From Archegozetes longisetosus (Eukaryota; Arthropoda; Arachnida; Sarcoptiformes; Trhypochthoniidae): a stretch of 64,000 bases of DNA. Positions 1 through 13,169 of this stretch are shown piece by piece (position 1 is the stretch's first letter; each line of letters opens with the position of its first letter). The position numbers and the translations under genes are program-made. The DNA is taken from the NCBI GenBank assembly GCA_018873245.2, contig JAEMBT020000002.1:6546001-6610000 (forward strand). The letters run 5' to 3'. The notes beneath the pieces were generated by a model. That model searched no databases. It had not been told where the DNA came from and worked only from the letters and a program-made list of their open reading frames with translations.

Positions 1-373
1 GATCTATTGCGATCGCAGTCAACGTAAAGATGGATACATTTACTGAAATAACACTAATGAATGGGCAGAAGGGACACATAAAACGTGGTAAAAGCCATCG
101 TTGAAGCAGTGCTGATTGAAATTGGAATGGTATGGAAAGCGCTCCTATCAATATATCTCCAAAAGCTAGATTTGCTAAGAATATATTAGTGACAGTACGC
201 ATCTTATGCGAACGAACAACAGTCCAAAGTACGATACCATTACCAATGATGGCACACAAAGAAACGGATCCGTAAGCAATGGCTAATAACGCTATTAGTC
301 CGATGGGAACGTCATAAAGTTCGGTAAAGTTTGGCACTGTTGAGTTGGGAAAAACATACACATGCTCTTCCAT
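1..373 (-). CDS. Kinin (leucokinin)-type rhodopsin-family GPCR, 5' exon, cut by window edge
   Basis: The ATG lies at 373 and the frame is open to the window edge, giving 124 residues. The short extracellular N-terminus has two N-glycosylation sequons (NST, NFT). It is followed by TM1 with GNGIVLW, TM2 with the motif NIFLANLAFGDILIG, and the start of TM3, which ends at LTAIAID just before the expected DRY-type Arg. The stretch IPFQFQSALLQRW and the Cys-rich FMCPFCPF are, from memory, typical of arthropod leucokinin/kinin receptors, which are Gq-coupled and control fluid secretion and gut muscle. Another neuropeptide receptor of the tachykinin/RYamide group is the main alternative. The rest of the gene lies outside the window. 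Class A GPCR is secure; the kinin assignment is recall without alignment. Confidence 0.8.
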   Translation of the reverse strand, partial: MEEHVYVFPNSTVPNFTELYDVPIGLIALLAIAYGSVSLCAIIGNGIVLWTVVRSHKMRTVTNIFLANLAFGDILIGALSIPFQFQSALLQRWLLPRFMCPFCPFISVISVNVSIFTLTAIAID

Positions 374-3300
374 TATATTAAACCTAATCTAACCTTAACT
401 TTACTCTAACTTTTCATACAAGTTAAAAGTGACTTTGAAATTGAAATGACTATCTCGTACTAAAAACCACCATTGACCAATTGAGCTTACATGTAGTCAC
501 GATTGATAAGATTGAATCATTAACGAAGAGCCGAACACGAAATAAAAGCAGTATCTTGATTATATGAGTCTCTGCTGACTTTCCTCACTGACTAAAAGTA
601 ATGATATGTTTGTTCGCGTTAGACCTGATATTTTTAAAGGTTCTACAACAGAGACGAATCATAAATTGGAATGTTGATCGATTTTTTCATCACAATCCAA
701 ACCTAAATAAGTACATTGATAAGTTGTTTTACACTTTTGTATCAACTTTTCTTTCAAAATCTCTTTTTGATTAATAGTTAAATCTAATTAATTACATATT
801 AGTGATCATTTATCTCTTCTAATCAGATTCATTATTACTTTTTTGTCTGATTGTATATAATTTGTAGCTAAGCCTTTAAACGTGTCATCAAATTATAATA
901 AGGATATAATTGCAAAGCAGAGGAATTAAAACAGGAGTTTTGATTTTTTATGAAACATGGTTAAAAGAAAATAAATTGGAATGACCAATTACTAGAACTA
1001 TTGCTTTATTGACCTACCTCTGTATTCTTACTCATATATCTCAAATACCTAGTTTTACAAATAAAACACAGATCTGCTTAGCTATACATTCAGTTAGTCT
1101 TATCAGTACGTCATTACTAAAGGTAATCAAATAAACCGATCTTCAGTTTTTATTGCTCAATAGTAACCTATTCTGGCATTTCAGATCAATAGCTCAAGAA
1201 TACACGTATCTGAAAGCCTCGAATCTCAACTCTGATAAATTATACTCAATACTGAACTTATTGATTTTCATAACTTGAATTATTTCTGGAATCCAGTACA
1301 AATTGCCAGTATCTTTTCTAGAATTTCCAGATATCTTATCTAATTCCAAAATTAATGTAACAGAAACACTAATAAATGTCTTTCTAGATGAACTTCAGAT
1401 TACAATTCAACCGAAGGTTCTATTCGTTTCTATTTCTGTGATGTTTATGAGTGATTTTAAAGCAGATCAACTTTCAAACACATAAGCAGAGGTAAGATTT
1501 TCTGGTGCTTAGAAGTGTCAAAATCGGTTAGCGATCGCTGCTAACATATACCTGAATTCAGTACCAATAGAGCTAAAAATCAGTTCAAAATACAATGAAA
1601 TTAGTTGTAAGATTTGAATGTTGAATTTGCCATAAATGTTCCTAAAAATGAGAGAAACCACTTGGCGTGAAATTGAATCTTCTGTTTTTAACAAATTATT
1701 CAGCAAAACATTTAGATTTACAACAGTAACAATTTTGGCCCAGAGATGAAAAAACTATGAGCTTTCATTATTAATCATTTTCTATGTGCTTCAATAGAGT
1801 GAATATTTCAAAGTTTTTTGTTTTCGGTGATTTTTCGAAAAAATCGGTCATCACCGAAAAGTCTGATATGTCCATAAACAAAATCCAGCTCTTATTTGCA
1901 GAAATCCATCTACATCTTAGCTGACACTATATTTTCAAGTCTCTATCCATCACAAGGTTCGTGTCTTAGAAATCCATACGATTTGAAGTACATTTTATTA
2001 CGTAATAGACTCAAATAGGCATTTATTGCTTTCTATTTATGAGAACTTCGTCTTATTCTTAGGATAAGATAGTGAAAATAGTGAAAAATAGCAGATTCAA
2101 TAACAGTTCATTTATAAAGCATTCTAAATATTTGATTATTGCAACTTTCTTACACTGTAAATGTAATCTCAATTGCTTTGACTGAAACATGAAAAACATA
2201 TTTTTCTTCTCCTTCATATTATACATTGTAGGAAATCAAGTTAGACATTCAATTCCAAGCAAACGTTTCATATCTTATTTATCAGCAATTAGTCAAATCT
2301 TTACGTAACTAGTTTTTACGATTATTTTATTTTTGTTTTGGACTAACAGTTTGAAATATAGATAAAACCATTTTGGAATCAATTAGACTAACTTTGACCT
2401 GAATATCGAAACAATACTTGAAACTTTAAACTTAAAAATCGCAAAATTCCAAATCCTAAATATGAACAAAATTGAAAACTTTAAGAAAAAATTGAGAAAA
2501 TAAAGCTCTAGAAAGTGAGAATCAATCACGAGGTGAAGTCAAGTAATTTTGCAAAGCAAACAATTTTGTGTACAATAAGTTCACCGATAATCAATTTCAT
2601 GCGCTTTGGCCTTGAAATTTACATCACATTCAGAATAGAAAAATTGTTAAAATTTTTCCAAGCAACCAAAGTTGCAAACTTGTTGACATTTCTCCAAACA
2701 TATGAATGATTTGAGTGACTTTCTCGAAATTTGAAATAGTTTTTCTTTATTTGACGATAAAATATTGTCGAGTTGCTGACATGAATTGAATACAGGTTGT
2801 CAATAATTGATCAGAACTGTATGACATGAGATTTTATGGATGGAAAACACGTAGCTACCCCTAAAGCACAACTTAGTTCTAAGTTTGCAAGGACCAAATC
2901 GGAAATTACATTCTTTTTGTTTAATCTATTTTCAATGAAATAAACGTGAACCAAAAAACCTTTTCTAAAGCTTGATCTCACCACAATCCTCTTTGAATTA
3001 CTAACTGGTTTATGGTTTATGTAGATTTGTTATTAAAAAGTCATACCGTTATACGCCTCTGACTAGCATTAGCAATCTCTCTCTAACTACCTAGCCTAAT
3101 CTCACAGCTTGAAATCTAATGTCTCTAAATCACGAAAATACAGTTTTAGGCATAAATAACGTTACGCTGAGCCGATCATTTCGAGTAACGTTAAATGGAT
3201 AATGCGCTTTTTAAACAAAAATAATAAGTATTAGACTAATATAAATGATTATATTTATTTTCATTTAACGATTTGACATTTCATTAATTTGGTTTTTTAA

Positions 3301-4051
3301 AGAACTTTCAACTGAATAACAAAATTTTGTATTAAACCTTAAAATTTTCGGAATATCTCTCAAAACTTTTAAGACATACTTTAAGATGAGTGGAGAAAAG
3401 GCTTTAGATTGCATAAAAAAGTATTTTTAAATAAAATGGAATATTATAATGAAAATGTGTATAGAACTATGTAGCATAATCATTTTAAAGTCAAAATTCA
3501 CTGATTAATCACGAAAATCTTCTAACTCTAAGCATTTGAGATAAAGTGTGCGTTCAAACAAAAATAATGCAGATTTTCTGCTCTTCTCTTAACAGAGGCT
3601 CTCAAAACTTAAGACTACTAAGTACTTGAAGCTTTCACATGAATATGATCGAAAATTAAAAGATCGTTAAGCATCTAGATTTTAGCTTTTAATTAGTACT
3701 GCAAACTTTCTCATGCTCTAATAGCATTAATTCACATTAGTTCAGTCCTCTAACAATATGTCGCATCAAATCAAAAACGTATGCTTTTTTAAAATCTATA
3801 TTTCTCTCTATAACAAGCATTTTTGATTGAAAGCTACACTTAACTTAGTTACGACGTTTATGTGTTTTATATAATCGATAGGGTTAAGCGTTGAATGTGT
3901 ACAAATTGTGTTATAACTGTTTATCTGAGTAACACGTTTAGTCTATACTACCGACCAACTGAGGTGATGTACAGTGAAGTATAATCTTAAAGCATTAAAA
4001 TAAAAGTAGTCAACTCTTCGATTTGATAGCAAGTGTAACGATAGTTGGATT

Positions 4052-4428
4052 GATATATCGGGCATTCGCAATAAAACCAATTGCTTTACCTGTAGTTAAA
4101 ATAAGATAGCTAAACCATATTTTAACTAACTCTACATCTATGTACACTCATAAATAAACAAATGTTGATATTGACTTTTATTCATTTTATCTCTCATGAG
4201 TAATTCTGCTTAGACATGGAGATTATATCTGGAAACGAGGCGCTTACTAAATATAAAGCTGATCTAACTTATCGACAGTTCTCGTTCATATAAGGTTGCA
4301 AATCAGACTCTCAATTATTCACATTATTATTCATAGTTTTCTATCAAAATAACTCAAGCAAAGGAAGTTTTGAAATAGTTTTGCAATTCTTTATAGCGAA
4401 ATTTTTTATAGCGAACGCCCGGTATATC
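4052..4428. mobile_element. MITE-like element with 25-bp terminal inverted repeats
   Basis: The left end 4052-4076 (GATATATCGGGCATTCGC then AATAAAA) and the reverse complement of 4404-4428 (GATATACCGGGCGTTCGC then TATAAAA) match at 22 of 25 positions. The roughly 377-bp interval has no coding capacity. This fits a non-autonomous DNA transposon. The superfamily is not determined, and no clear target-site duplication beyond AT-rich flanks is visible. Confidence 0.55.
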
Positions 4429-4900
4429 ATCGAAATTGTACATCTGTATCTCTCAAAGGATTTAGCCTTAACTAAATTCTTGTGAAATTTAGAAAAATTC
4501 AAACTAAAAGATCAGAAACTATCAGATATTTATTTTTTAAACTTGCAAGTTGGACTTTAGAAAACAAAAAGCTTTCAAGCAATCAAGAAATCACCAGTTC
4601 ATTTATACTGTATTATAGATGAAGTAGTTTCGATATTTATATGAACTTCTATCTAATATTTGATTAAAGTTTCGTTAATTGAAACTTCAATTTGAAAATT
4701 TCAGTTAAATAGCTTAGAAGCATCGGTATACATTAAGGGTTTTACTTGAACAAGTTTCGCCCAATTAAGTAATTAGATATATTTGCAGAAGTCAGCTACA
4801 GGAGCACTCTTGCAAGTACTTGAAATACGATCTGATGCTTTGCTTATGAACGAATGCAGTGGAGGAGCAACCCCGATGTTATTTGAACTGTTGCTTTTTT

Positions 4901-4930
4901 GTAGTAGTAGTAGAAGAAGAAGAAGAAGAA

Positions 4931-4977
<47 letters not shown>

Positions 4978-4980
4978 ATA
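4901..4980. repeat. Compound trinucleotide microsatellite (TAG)n(AGA)n(TAG)n
   Basis: A short TAG run at 4901-4912 is followed by an AGA run to about 4930 and about 16 further TAG units to about 4979. It creates an artefactual reading frame encoding Ser, Arg and Val runs. Confidence 0.95.
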
Positions 4981-6093
4981 GGTAAAATTATTGAACAGAT
5001 AATTACCTACAACAAGTCCAAAATTATTCTAATCAGTGTTATATTCTATTAAGTCTAAAAATACTACACAACTTTTCCATCCATTCATTAGAGTAGGTAA
5101 GAATAAGCACATCTGTAAAGCATTTTAGCATCACTTATAATCACTCAACTGTAATCTAGGGTTGTTCTCTAAATAAAATTCAATCAATTAGATCTGAGTG
5201 GCTGCAAATTAAGACGAGATCTATTATTAGAAATAAGAATCATTCACGTTTTGTGTTGCACTCCACTTGAAATACCATTACAAACGCAATTGAAACATCT
5301 GAAAGTGTTGCAATAAAAACAAAATTAATATTTACCAAAAGAAATAGACATAAAACCCAAAGTGACAAAATTGGAGCCTGTAATGCGACTCAAGTAAATC
5401 AGTGTAACTGTAATTAGATAAGAAAATGTTAATCAGCTAAGAAAAACGGTTTTGCTGTCTAACTTGGCAAATCTGAACCTGATAATTTCTAAAAACAGCT
5501 TACTGATTAGTGCAACCGATTAGATAAACACTGCTTATTTTATTTGGAACAAAACAAAAACTCAGTTCTAAAACTCTTCTTAAGCTTAAATATTGAAACA
5601 ATGAGTAAAGGAAGCCAGACAAATCCAACCATTTATAGTCCAACTTGCCATTAGTGTACCATTTCAATTAGTCGCTCTTTACTCAAAGAAATATTGACTT
5701 AACTCAATTATTTGTGATTTGCTTGTCGTTTGAATTAAGGCTAAAAGAAATAAATGATAAGATTTCTTATTCCTAACGACAGAATCAGTAGAGAAGACTG
5801 ATTGAGCCTAAGATGCGATCTAAATTATCGTCATTATATTAATTGGATTGTTTCTCAAAACAACCCTCTCACATAACTTTATTCATAGATTTTCAACAAT
5901 CTTTATTAACAATTTATCATTTGTTTCATTTTGATCCAATTTTTGGATTCTGTTTGCAAAACAGTTTTACGAAACTTAATACGCAATAAATATAGAAAAT
6001 CTTATAATAAATATAATTTAGTTTATAGCAATGAAACTTTTGTCACATAAATACAGTATTGTTATATAAATAATATTTCGATTTAATATGTTT

Positions 6094-7744
6094 TTATGCT
6101 GGAGGTTGAGACGAAACTTCAATGGGCGACAAAGAAGAAGCTTTCTCAGAAGTTGTCTGGTGATTAGAATGAATTCCAGTGAATTTATCTCTAACATTAG
6201 AAGCGGAGTGTTGTGAATCATGAGTATCTCCAGGAATATAGCAAACACAACACGAGGGAAATAGAAATTCTGACAGAAAGGGTCCTTTGTATGGATTCCA
6301 TGGGTCTATAACTAATAATTTTTGTGTGTTATACCGCTGTCTATATAACGTGATCCAGAGTCAAGATTGTGCAGTTGTCATAAGAAACGAAAGTAACGTC
6401 TTTGATTTAGATACAAAAACTTCGAGTCATATACTACCGTATACGAAGACAGTGTACTGAGTACTTTTTGCTACAACCATTTCAAGGCTAAACTGTCACT
6501 CAAAGGTATAAGGGATAGCACGAACGTATTCTCACATGTGACGGTTTATCATTCTCAGAGCTTTCTTTCAATACCTGATTGTCCCTCAACTGTGTTTTGA
6601 GTGTCAGCTGAGCCTCAAGTGGGTTCTTCGTATACGGATGATAATAATAAGAAAGTTTCATACCGACATGAAGCGTGATAGCATGGAGGAATAAAATTAC
6701 AATAAGATCCAGTTCCATGCCTACAAATCACTTCAGTTATGTATTGCTGATAGTAGTCTGTGTTGATGACGACAAGCCATCTGCCATTAGTATTCTTTGC
6801 CCAGCCGGCTCTAATTATTCTAGTAATTGAGTCACAAACTAATCCACCACTGTTATCATTAGCTAAAGTTGGCATCACTTGATGACGCAAATCACGGAAT
6901 AGTTTCTCTAATGGCCATTTGTAGTATTTGGTTACCTCTGTTACAACTTTAATCGGATAATCCTCTTTATAGCTGCAATAGTATCGACCATAATGTGCAC
7001 ACGGAGGGGTCTTTGTTGTGCCAGATGGACCGCCGTCTTCTTCGTAAGACTCATAATTATGATTTCGATTTCCGTTCTCACTCTCTTCGCCCTCACTCTT
7101 ATGGCTAATTGACGCAACCGACTGAGTCTGACTTTGTTTTAGAACTTGTTGTTGGTTCTTCAGTTTTTCAGCTTTTAATGCTTCAGCCGTTCCAAAATCT
7201 GCATTTCTTCGGCGACCACTTATTTTTTCGGGGTCATTATTGACATGGATTGACTGGCAGTACTTTCTTGTATGTAAGGTGTATCGTCGGGTATCAATGC
7301 ATCTTCATTGCTAAGCCACGCAGACATTTGTACCAATTGTTCATTACGAGTCATTTCATCCATTGCTGAAACAAACACAGTTCAACTAATGATCTAAATT
7401 AAATAATTGTCAGTTTTACCCATTTTTCCATAGATTTGTTCCCAAATTTGTCTCATTTTGACCAGATCAACAGGTAGTGAACCATTTTGCATTGATTCGA
7501 AAGTTTGTTTGGAATTGTCATTATGTGGCTTCTGAGGCAATGAACGTGAATGGCGTAAAAGTTTAGTCTCATTATAGTAAGTGAAGTTGTGTGACAAATA
7601 TTTATCAAAATGTTGAACTTGCGATGAGTGAGAAGAAACGCATAAATTTTCTAATACCAACACAAATGTAAATAGATTTAAAATACGAATAAGATAAATT
7701 AGATGGAAGCAAAATTGATATATAGTTAATAAATAAGTTGCCAT
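6094..7744 (-). CDS. Spätzle-family secreted cystine-knot ligand (Toll/neurotrophin-like), one-base frameshift
   Basis: I read three exons: 7744-7420, 7365-6664 and 6340-6094. The introns are 54 and 323 bp with GT-AG ends. The first exon begins at an ATG followed by a hydrophobic signal-like segment. Next come a long polar prodomain and a tribasic GRRR site suited to furin-type processing. The C-terminal cystine-knot half has motifs PPCAHYGRYYC, RAGWAKNTNGRW, CNFIPPCYHASCRQRYNTQ and FPSCCVC, with 10 cysteines. This order is diagnostic of Spätzle-like Toll-receptor ligands, which act extracellularly in immunity and patterning. The protein would be about 424 residues. As printed, the second exon changes frame near the A6 run at 7223-7228 (T6 on the plus strand): the upstream frame meets TAA just after ACC-CCG-AAA-AAA. 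One extra base there joins the frames and makes all later phases close. I cannot name the paralogue (Spz3/4/6-like) with confidence. Confidence 0.87.
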
Positions 7745-8298
7745 TAGTTCGTATTAGTTTAGCAAAAACACAAAGTAAAGATAACTCTTTCAGGCAGTTG
7801 GCAAAAACAGAAAGATATTGAGGATAAAGAGTAACGTTGAACTTGGTGCTAGTTGTTGTAAATATAAGAATAAGACTCTTTCTATATTAAGACACAAATT
7901 GATGTGATCCTTGTTTTTCTCTATTATTTGTTGACATGAAGCAAAACAGGTAAACTTAACTCTGATTGAACGGTTAGATTTTAGAGTTCATTAAAGAAAA
8001 TAAGGCAAACATTGAAAAATACATTTTATTCGCTTCAATACCAAAGAAAATACATAAATACCAAGTTTAACAAAACAATCTGAAAGCATTCTATCTTTTT
8101 ATGCCTAAAGCATTTCCGTGTGCTGGCAAATGTGTGAAACGCTTTATGCAAGCGTTACTAAATATAGTTTAAAAGTTTACAAATCAAAACATTTTCAAAA
8201 CCATAATTAGTCTAAAATCTAAGATTTTTCACTCTGAAAATATCGTTTATTTGATGTCATCATTTGGAGGACATACTGCCATTGAAAGCTTTGTCTCT

Positions 8299-8338
8299 AG
8301 TGTGAACAATGTCTTCATCTTCAGTGTGAACAATGTCT
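8299..8338. repeat. Two copies of a 16-bp direct repeat with 24-bp period
   Basis: AGTGTGAACAATGTCT occurs at 8299-8314 and again, identical, at 8323-8338. The eight spacer bases are TCATCTTC. Confidence 0.85.
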
Positions 8339-9503
8339 AGAGAATGAAAACCTGCTAAATTTCTATGAAGAGAAGAACGAGTCAAACTTCAACAAAGATA
8401 AGGTACACAATAGTTTCGATGCCATAATGATCGATATTGTGAGTTGAGATCATGGCTCATATGCGGACCAATTAAAGCAGGATACGATGAAAAAGAAGTT
8501 ATATGGATATGACCTATGGTAAAACATTGTTCGATGCTATTGAGGCATAAAATATTCGTGACTGAAAGAACGATAGCGGGGTTGAGGTAAAGCATAGATT
8601 TGAGAAGCATGTAGTCATGCATTAATGTTGGCTTATTAGGCTCTGGTGCCGTCCATGTGTAAAATCGATTCCATGGACCAGTTATCAGTGATTGTTAGCT
8701 CTTTATTAAACCAACTAATAATTCAGACAGCAGAACACGTTTTTTATAGCAAAAATTATTGAAAATTAAATTCATAACTATCTAGGCTATAATTACTATT
8801 TGCTACAATTTATGCTATATTATTGTATCAATTATTTCATCAAACAAAACAACAGTTGGCAAATCAAATTTCACATGCATTCACCTAATAATAGTAATTT
8901 ACAAACTCTCACATCACAACTATCCCATGTAAAACCTAGTCATTCTATACCCATTCAATAATATTGAATAGAGATGCGAAAAGTAAATACAATAGTTTGT
9001 GCCATCAAAGCTTATTTCAGTTATATGTTGCTGTCGTTGGCTAAGATAGTGATAGTAAAAGATGTATACTAATCTCAATTTTTTGACTACATTCAATTCA
9101 TACAGAAAATTATGTTATTTTAAAAGTTTACTCTAATCCAGTTTAGTTGTGTGGTTTAATCCTTGTTCCTTATCATATTTCCAAAAAAGCTACTCAATAG
9201 ATGTTAACTTTAGCTTATATTTATTTCCCTCAATTTCTTATGGAGTATTGAATTCTACTGAACAGCTAACATATATTACATCCTCTTTTACGCTTTCTTA
9301 GGATCAATTCAATGTGATATTTTCGTAACTATGAAAAATACGAAATCAATTTTAGAAACCGCGCTTTTATGGCTTAGTCATTAGTTGAGAACTAATTAGA
9401 ACTTATTTTAAGGATTTTCACTTGAACTGATAGTTATTTGAAATTTAGTGATAGCGAAGTAGATATGAAATTTATGATGGGCTAACTTTAATTTAGAAAT
9501 AAC

Positions 9504-9633
9504 TATTACTGGCGAGTCAATACATTGTGTAAGCTTGCTTGGTTGATATATTCAGTGAAGCGATAAAATAGCTTCTGGGCTTTACTATACAATGCTAGCC
9601 CGATTGTTCAATATGACGCCCGCCAATATTACT
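9504..9633. mobile_element. Imperfect hairpin, possible degraded MITE
   Basis: The left arm (TTACTGGCGAGTCAATAC) and the reverse complement of the right arm (ATATTGGCGGGCGTCATA) are about 70% similar, and the interior is also partly palindromic. No coding capacity is visible. The divergence makes this tentative. Confidence 0.3.
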
Positions 9634-9804
9634 TTATAAGCCTAAGTTAGCTTACGTCTTCCTGTATTACCTAACCTCAACCCAACTCGAACTTCACCGT
9701 CATTTTCGATAATACGATTCACATTCTGTGGCAGTGGTTTCAACCTTTTATGGGTCGTGGCTCACTAGTGGGTTGTTAAAGGAAGGCTGAAAACCTATGT
9801 TCTG

Positions 9805-9954
9805 TAGGCTGTTTCATAAGTTCGATTACATAGTAATAGATTTTTGATTGTTGTAAACGTATGATTTACTAATAATTACATATGAAATGAAGCCCTCAAG
9901 TCTGAAGCAATATTGAAAAATCTATTACTATTTACTGGAACTTATAAAACGCTA
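9805..9954. mobile_element. 150-bp MITE with about 45-bp inverted arms and TA ends
   Basis: The left arm begins TA then GGCTGTTTCATAAGTTC and runs to about 9850 (AGTAATAGATTTTTG). The reverse complement of the right arm reads TAGCGTTTTATAAGTTC and continues to AGTAATAGATTTTTC. The arms match over about 45 bp with a few differences. TA at both ends is the target-site duplication expected of Tc1/mariner-class non-autonomous elements. Confidence 0.6.
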
Positions 9955-12900
9955 CATATTATTAAAACTAACTTTTCTCCTGTCAGATATTGTAAATGAT
10001 GTGCCTCACCAAACAACATATACTATAACTTATTATCCATTTGTTTTTTAAAAGATCCAAATTTTGATCAAATTATGAGCAATTTTCTATCCAAATTAAA
10101 AGAACGTATTTCTCTCATAGATTTCTAATTGTAACTAATATTTAATATCTAATATAGATTCTCAAAATTTGATTCTTTAACATTGGTCATTTTGTAGGAA
10201 ATGTTAGTTTTACGTGATACATCATACTTTATCTTCTACAATTTATCTGATATGTCACTAAGACTTAAATTTAAATAACCATATTACATAAAATAAAAAA
10301 TTATTTCAACTTAGTTCAATGAAAAAATTATGCAAAAGTAATGCATCCATTGAGTTGTAAATTCTAGCTTAATTTATTAAATGAATTGATAGCTTAATTG
10401 GGTAATAAAGACTAATGTTGAGCACACAAATTGCACAAACTTGAAAGTTAAGGCATGAGTAGAATATTCTTGTTAAACATATGGAGTACACCTGAACGAT
10501 ATAACACTTATGTCTGTCTTTATTTCATAAAAGAACAAGAGATAGCTGAAAATCTACAATTCTGAGCGCATGCCATTGAGAAAATTTGGAAATCGTCTGC
10601 AATCAACGATCAGAGTGCATAAAACAAATAAGAGCAAGAAATAAACTAATGATTTAATTTTCCATAGAAGAAAGGAAAGTAATTTCCTAAATAATATGTG
10701 AGCGTATAATATATCGGCATATAAAACGACCTTAGGCTTCGAGTTTCTCCTAAGACTAACAACTTTTTGTAGCTAAAACCTTTAAATTACTTTAAGTACA
10801 GACATACAAGTGCAAATATGTTTCAAATAGTTTCCAATAACTGATAAGAACGTGTCCGAAATGTCAAGTGAAACATTTTTCAAAATCATAAGCTTTTGTT
10901 CATTCATATTTGGATGCGTTGTTATCAGTTGTTACTAATAAGTTAAGACACACTTCTATTGCTCCGTCTGTACTGAATAAATGTTAATTACTCGTGCCAC
11001 TTTTATAGTCTTTTGTTTAATACATTTAATACAACCTGAGAAGTAACCAATTAGAAAATGTGACAAATCAGATGAAGATCTATTTAAAAGCTATACTAAT
11101 CCTGTATAAATCTATTTAAGCTTATGTTAGCCATCGTTGTTGCCGAATTGACTCTGGAATAAGGCAAAGCTCAATATTTGAGAAATTGTTGAATTTGTCT
11201 TTCTCAAAAAGCTTTTGCGCATAGTTTATTACTTATAAAGAATAAACATAACTTTTATGAATTTGTAAAACAAAATATTCCTCGCATATCAAAATTTATG
11301 ATTTGCATATTGTGTAACCGCACCAATGGAGTATTGAGCGGAACTATAAGTTAGATTCATTAATGTTATGAAATATTAGTGAGAAAATTTCTAAGTTACT
11401 AAAACGAACTTAAAATTTTAAACAATTTTGGTGGTTTATCCATTTGTTTGATAATTTAGAAATTTAGAAATTTGTCAAACTATCAAATTGTATTGATTAT
11501 ATGCCTAAAAATTTATGCTTAAAATATGTATTTGGTTTCAAATTACAGGATATTCAAGACATTATTAAATATTGAATCAAAAATCTAGAAAACTAGCTAA
11601 AAATAACTCAAAAATTATCTTCTTCCATTAAAAGTTACGAAATATGTTTTTGAAATGATCAGAAACATTTTGATCGCAAATACTCAACCTCTCTCAATAA
11701 GCATTTATTTGATTGTATTGCTCATAAAATTAAGATAACTTTTGCATTTTTCATACATTTGCGATTTAGCGGAGAAAGAGTGATTGTGCATTTTTTAAAC
11801 TTGTTTACACTAATATCAATTTGACACATTATTTTAAAGCTAACTTCAAATTTAATAACAATCATTCCTTTTGAAAAGCAAGCACCTATTTTTCAATCAT
11901 TTTCATTACATTTACTTGGATTTCTTAGAATTAAGAATAGGCGCCAGTCTATCTTCAATCACTTCAATAGCTTTCGGTCAAAGTATTGCCCCAATGGATT
12001 AATTGAATGCTTTTCTCAGTTAAGCTGAAAAATTGAGAACTTTTCCTATATTTTGACAAATAATGAATTGTCCAAAATTGAGTGCTCTCAAATGGATATA
12101 ATCTGAAATGAGTTGTGACAGCAGTTTACTTAAAATAGTAATTTGTTTAGATTAATAATTTTACATTAATTTAGAATCACAACAATTCAATAGGTCTGTT
12201 GTTACTGAAGATAAAATATTAGAACTCTTTAGTGAGTAATTTAACAATGTTGCTATCTCTGAAAAAAGTAAACCATCTGACGTCAATTTAGTTAGAACTT
12301 GTTTCATATATAAGTTCTGAAGCATGGATTTCGAGATGTTGGAGAACCAAAGGAAACGTTTTTGACAGATTCAGACTGCTTTGCATCAAGCCTTGCCATA
12401 ATCTTCAAAAATAGGGCACAAACTAATATCGTCGTGAATCTGGATATCTTTATTAACAAATAAGCTTTCATACTTTTACTCATATAGAATTTAGATTTAC
12501 AAGTAACCATAGAAATAGAGCAAATAAGTTTGATAGAAGTGTCACTTCCATTACAGAAACAGCCAATCTTCCCAAATGGATAAAAAAACGTTCGGTCGAA
12601 AGGCTTAGATTTAGATACTTTGTAAATCATATAGCGCTCCGTATTTTCTATAAGTAATAACGTTCTGCTAAAACGCACAACCAAAGCTTACATGATTCCC
12701 TAAAAACCATGTGCTTCAGTTTGACACATATAGTTTGCTCAAACACTAGCTTGTATAGAATTTCACTGACAAACAGTTGTAGAATTCGGTTACTGATCCA
12801 TTGGCAAACTAACGATTGGCAACTCTCTTTTTCTTTCATTTAAATCTATGTTTGTTTTGTATGAATTCGTTTGTAATAGAAAAGCAATATCTTTCGGCAA

Positions 12901-13169
12901 ATCTTATGAATGAAAGCTTGGGCTGACATCATCACAAAAAACTCATTTCATAGGAAAATTTTATATAAACTGATTAGAGGCTTTAACTTCTGGTGATCCA
13001 TCAAAATTCGTTTGTTATCTTTTAGTTCAATTTATTCAACACATCTGATGTCGACCCATAGCTGAATTCAGAGTTTAATAAAATTTTCTTCAACTTTTAT
13101 TAAGTGTAGAATATTTCGACTTTTGGTTAACTTTATGGCTAAAGTTCGGCTTATTATTGATGGAAGATT

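Larger units (their letters stand above)
374..6093. other. Gene-poor intergenic region
   Basis: No coding stretch with a recognisable protein, splice structure or raised GC is visible here on either strand. It holds the upstream region of the GPCR, an inverted-repeat element at 4052-4428 and a compound trinucleotide microsatellite near 4900-4980. Short open frames inside it start at non-ATG codons or translate the microsatellite. Confidence 0.6.

Noticed and set aside
4783-5052. 89-codon frame with Arg and Val runs
   Set aside because: It begins at TTG and its middle is simply the TAG/AGA microsatellite translated.
7223-7300. A tiny intron to explain the Spätzle frame change
   Set aside because: The only GT-AG pairs available would give introns around 10 bp, far below any workable size; a homopolymer deletion is simpler.
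12304-12839. Two overlapping minus-strand frames of 126 and 63 codons
   Set aside because: No domain, no convincing start or splice partners and composition like the flanks; treated as chance.
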